Source: CBDUBU01 sp965365465 (GTDB taxonomy: Bacteria > Bacteroidota > Rhodothermia > Rhodothermales > DASSAV01). Taken from it: a stretch of 16,839 bases of DNA. The notes under the pieces are model-generated. The model was not told the origin of the DNA and did no database searches. It worked only from the letters and a program-made list of their open reading frames with translations. A program made the translations under genes and the position numbers. Below are positions 14,306-16,839 of this stretch, in pieces; the stretch's first letter is position 1; every line of letters starts with the position of its first letter. The DNA is taken from NCBI GenBank assembly GCA_965365465.1, contig CBDUBU010000056.1, forward strand, positions 1 to 16,839, written 5' to 3'.

Positions 14306-15265
14306 TTATGTGGTAGAAACGAGCTTTTCTGAGAGTTTCTCAAGCATATCAGAGGTCAACGCAGCCAGATCATAGGACGGCGCCCACCCCCAGTCCGTCT
14401 TTGCTTCCATGTCGTCGACCTCCTCCGGCCAGGAGTCAGCAATAGCCTGCCGGAAATCCGGCTCGAAGCGGCAGGTAAAATCTGGGAGGTGCTTCCGGAT
14501 CTCTGCAACCAGTTCCCCGGCAGAAAACGAAGCCCCGGAGACGTTGTAACTCGTTCGGACGCCGATTGCTTGCGGCTCTGCTTCCATGACATCCATACAC
14601 GCGCGCACGGCATCGGGCATGTACATCATCGGGAGGCGTGTTTCCGGACCCACGAAACAGGTGTAGCGTCCCTGTTGCAGCGCTGCATAAAAAATCTCTA
14701 CGGCATAATCAGTAGTGCCTCCGCCGGGTGGGGCGCTGTAACTGATGAGTCCGGGAAAACGGATGCTCCTGACATCCACGCCAAACCGCGTTGCATAGTA
14801 CTGGCAAAGCAGTTCGCCGGCTACTTTGGTAATGCCGTACATCGTGCTTGGATCGAGCGCCGTTGACTGAGGCGTGTTGTGCTTCGGTGTAGCCGGGCCG
14901 AATACCGCTATGGAACTCGGCCAGAAAACCCTGATTCCCCGATCCCTGGCGACATCGAGTACCTGCTTCAGCCCATTCAGGTTAACATCCCAGGCGAGGT
15001 CTGGTGCGCGTTCTCCCGTAGCGGAGAGGATGCTTGCCAGGTGATACACGGTGTCTATGTTATAACGCGCAACGAGATCTTCCAGTCGCGCCTTTTCACG
15101 GACATCCAGCACCTCGTACAACGCATGGCTCCCATTGCGACCGGAATCGGGCAGCGGCAGAATATCGGTTTCAAGGATGCGATCTTCTCCGAAGCGGTTC
15201 CGCAACGCAATTGCGAGGTCCGTGCCAATCTGCCCACGAGACCCGGTAATAAGTATATTATCCAT
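14306..15265 (-). CDS. tdh: L-threonine 3-dehydrogenase, short-chain dehydrogenase/epimerase type
   Basis: It oxidises L-threonine with NAD+ to 2-amino-3-ketobutyrate, the substrate of the adjacent Kbl. From Met at 15263-15265 the protein has 319 residues. MDNILITGSRGQIG is the NAD-binding glycine motif, SSIAVFG gives the catalytic Ser region, and YGITK (Tyr143, Lys147) is the catalytic pair. PGLISYSAPPGGGTTDYAVE is the signature of the SDR-type threonine dehydrogenase known from Flavobacterium and Thermoplasma; the E. coli Tdh is an unrelated zinc alcohol dehydrogenase. A longer frame to 15349 adds residues before the Rossmann motif and is rejected. There is no clear Shine-Dalgarno sequence. 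It is the first gene of the tdh-kbl operon; the 197 bases upstream should hold the promoter, though none is evident by eye. Confidence 0.93.
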   Translation of the reverse strand: MDNILITGSRGQIGTDLAIALRNRFGEDRILETDILPLPDSGRNGSHALYEVLDVREKARLEDLVARYNIDTVYHLASILSATGERAPDLAWDVNLNGLKQVLDVARDRGIRVFWPSSIAVFGPATPKHNTPQSTALDPSTMYGITKVAGELLCQYYATRFGVDVRSIRFPGLISYSAPPGGGTTDYAVEIFYAALQQGRYTCFVGPETRLPMMYMPDAVRACMDVMEAEPQAIGVRTSYNVSGASFSAGELVAEIRKHLPDFTCRFEPDFRQAIADSWPEEVDDMEAKTDWGWAPSYDLAALTSDMLEKLSEKLVSTT

Positions 15266-15462
15266 TAAGTTCGACAATGAATGGCTGCTTTCAGTCTGAC
15301 ATCGCACCTGTCGTATAGCGGCATGTTCCTTCAGGCTGCCGCCGCCCACGCTGTTCCTTTTTCGAGGGAGACGCGCCGCCCGCTACTCCGACTCCAATTT
15401 AGCACCCTGATTTGTAAAGCGAGCGTCTTCCCCGGAATTTCTGACTGTTTCACAACTTGCGG

Positions 15463-16131
15463 TCAGGGTAGAGGCGCTGCTGCCGGCAGAAGCGCCTCTA
15501 CATCGTCAAAAAGGGCCAGTAGCTCGGCAAGGATCATTGCGGTCGCCCCCCAGATCTGATAACGATCTATTCTGAAATGTGGGATCTGCACCGGTTTCCC
15601 GCGTAGCATCCAGGCTTCGTGAACTCTGGCATCGGGTTGCAGCAGACGCCACAAAGGAATACGCAAGATTTCTTCAACCTCGCTGCTGTGAGGCGTCAGG
15701 GGAGGATCGTGCGTGAGGGCGCCGACAAAAGGGTAGACGCAAAAGTTGGAAGGAGGGATATAAAGCGGCGTGAGCCGGCCCAGCACCTCAATCTGATCCT
15801 GTTCGAGTCCGATTTCTTCCTGCGTTTCACGAAGGGCCGTTGTCAAGAGATCTTCGCCGGGTTCACGACGACCGCCGGGAAAGGAAATCTGGCCGGGATG
15901 CTGTTTCATGTGTGGAGGGCGCACCGTCAACACGAGCGCTGGCTGCTCCTGCGATGGAAACAACAGCAGCATCACGCTTGCATCTCTGCACGGCCTCTTA
16001 CGGGCCTGGTCCATCGAAATGTTCTCCCGTATTTCAGGGGCCATTGTCAACTGGACTGCCATCCCCGGCAGGTTTCCGCGAAGGCGTTCCCGAATACCAT
16101 CAATGTGAGAGGCAAAGGATAATTGAGTCAT
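15463..16131 (-). CDS. Nudix hydrolase of the CoA pyrophosphatase type
   Basis: The protein has 222 residues. The complete Nudix box GX5EX7REUXEEXGU runs from Gly87 to Leu109 (Glu93, Arg101, Glu102, Glu105, Glu106, Gly108), with Thr at the first hydrophobic position. It is preceded by LTVRPPHMKQHPGQISFPGG, the UPF0035 motif that marks the coenzyme A diphosphatase branch (E. coli NudL, peroxisomal NUDT7). These enzymes split CoA and its derivatives to 4'-phosphopantetheine and adenosine 3',5'-bisphosphate in a Mg2+/Mn2+-dependent reaction. Activity was low or undetected for some bacterial members, so the substrate is likely but not certain. No signal peptide is seen. It lies 197 bases upstream of tdh on the same strand and could be co-transcribed, but the gap is large. 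No strong ribosome site precedes the ATG at 16129-16131. Confidence 0.92.
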   Translation of the reverse strand: MTQLSFASHIDGIRERLRGNLPGMAVQLTMAPEIRENISMDQARKRPCRDASVMLLLFPSQEQPALVLTVRPPHMKQHPGQISFPGGRREPGEDLLTTALRETQEEIGLEQDQIEVLGRLTPLYIPPSNFCVYPFVGALTHDPPLTPHSSEVEEILRIPLWRLLQPDARVHEAWMLRGKPVQIPHFRIDRYQIWGATAMILAELLALFDDVEALLPAAAPLP

Positions 16132-16352
16132 GGCACGCTTACGCGCCTGAACAGAGACCGGGTTCCCTTATAAAGCGTTCCCCGTAGATTTAACAGCGAA
16201 ATTGCGCGTTTCCTGATGCCTATGAGAGAAGCAGACGAAGTGCGAATCCTTGAAAACGGTCTCTCGTATGAGAGGCGGAAAGGTTGGAGAGTTGCAGGTG
16301 CTGCTGGTTTTGCAGGAAGACCTGAATATTGAAACAGAACAGGGGTGTAATT

Positions 16353-16839
16353 ATGAACGACAGCGTCATGTTGGAGAGATGCGGCAGTAGTTATTTTATA
16401 AAAACGCTAGCCGGAGTGCTTATCCTGATGACTTTATTGGGCCTTTCTCACGAAGCAAGAGCGCAGGTGAAAGACGCGGACAGCATGAATCAGCGGATCG
16501 TCGGAACGTGGATGGGAACCCTGGCCGCCGGCGCAACCGAATTGCGACTCGTTTTTCATGTTCGTCAGGTCGAGGGTGGGAAGTTGGAGGCTTCAATGGA
16601 TAGCCCGGATCAGGGAGCTACGGGAATCCCTGTCAGTTCGGCGACGATACGGCAGGACAGTGTATTCTTTGAAGTGCGAGCAGTAGGTGGACGATATCGC
16701 GGACGACTCGAGTCTGAGAAAGAGGCGATTTCAGGAGTGTGGGAGCAGGCTGGCCTGCAGTTCCCGGTTTCGCTCCTGCATACCGGCGAAAATTCAGATG
16801 AAGCAAAAATCAGACGCCCTCAGCACCCCAGGCCGCCTT
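16353..16839 (+). CDS. Exported protein, N-terminal part; resembles the leading domain of some alpha/beta hydrolases
   Basis: The frame is open from ATG 16353 to the window end, so the gene is 3' truncated at about 162 residues. AGGGG lies about nine bases before the ATG. A signal peptide (FIKTLAGVLILMTLLG) ends near HEARAQ. The following beta-rich domain reads RIVGTWMGTLAAGATELRL, SMDSPDQGATGIPV, YRGRLESEKEAISGVWEQ and LQFPVSLLH, then a Pro-rich linker RRPQHPRPP. This GTW-G-L / LDSPDQGA-GIPV / I-G-W-Q pattern is the N-terminal domain often found ahead of a serine alpha/beta hydrolase, joined by such a linker. The hydrolase itself, if present, is beyond the window. No catalytic residue can be seen here. 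Confidence 0.8.
   Translation, partial: MNDSVMLERCGSSYFIKTLAGVLILMTLLGLSHEARAQVKDADSMNQRIVGTWMGTLAAGATELRLVFHVRQVEGGKLEASMDSPDQGATGIPVSSATIRQDSVFFEVRAVGGRYRGRLESEKEAISGVWEQAGLQFPVSLLHTGENSDEAKIRRPQHPRPP

Noticed and set aside
13580..14332. 250-codon plus-strand frame opposite kbl
   Set aside because: It overlaps a complete Kbl sequence with intact PLP motifs; the translation is Cys/Phe-rich and unlike a folded family.
16216..16332. 38-codon frame beginning MPMREADEV before the final gene
   Set aside because: It has no ribosome site, no recognisable motif and a length expected by chance; kept only as a remote possibility.

Overview
The window is a gene-dense stretch of an ordinary chromosome. 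It most likely comes from a member of the Bacteroidota/Rhodothermota group, possibly Rhodothermales. The evidence is a PorD-type (DUF4835) protein, a PorV/PorQ-like outer-membrane barrel, a helix-hairpin-helix protein with a long barrel-like C-terminus, a short-chain-dehydrogenase type threonine dehydrogenase and a Tat-exported Gfo/Idh/MocA oxidoreductase. Many start codons also lack a clear Shine-Dalgarno sequence. The taxon call is inference from family content. I see no rRNA, tRNA, CRISPR array, insertion sequence or phage gene.

Layout. (1) 1-1069, + strand: the C-terminal barrel part of a probable outer-membrane protein, cut by the window edge and apparently frameshifted at a T homopolymer. 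(2) 1230-2098, +: two small genes of unknown function, the second a zinc ribbon, ending in a Rho-independent terminator. (3) 3106-2165, -: a CusF-like plus SCO fusion lipoprotein for copper handling. (4) 6705-3218, -: a probable operon of PorV-like barrel, HhH plus barrel-like protein and a single-domain response regulator. (5) 6846-7754, +: the PorD-like gene, divergent from that operon. (6) 9806-7755, -: an exported HEAT-repeat/cyclophilin protein whose stop codon abuts the porD stop inside one TGATCA palindrome. (7) 10008-10274, +: a lone Phd/YefM-type antitoxin-like protein. (8) 10439-11841, +: a rhodanese-type sulfurtransferase followed by a SufE protein. (9) 15265-11876, -: tdh, kbl and a Gfo/Idh/MocA gene with 54-nt gaps, closed by a strong terminator that overlaps the sufE stop codon. 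(10) 16131-15463, -: a CoA-pyrophosphatase-type Nudix hydrolase. (11) 16353 to the end, +: the N-terminus of an exported protein resembling the leading domain of certain alpha/beta hydrolases.

How the genes work together. Tdh and Kbl form the two-step route from threonine to glycine and acetyl-CoA. The sulfurtransferase and SufE probably exchange sulfane sulfur. PorD, the PorV-like barrel and the HhH protein point to outer-membrane assembly or secretion. No single new system is obvious. The best leads are the HhH-barrel operon with its response regulator, the orphan antitoxin-like gene, the T-tract frameshift, and a sharply bounded codon-usage mosaic inside the Gfo/Idh/MocA gene.

No gene-free gap exceeds 300 bases. 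The larger ones (1070-1229, 6706-6845, 9807-10007, 10275-10438, 15266-15462, 16132-16352) hold nothing I can firmly identify beyond the sites listed.
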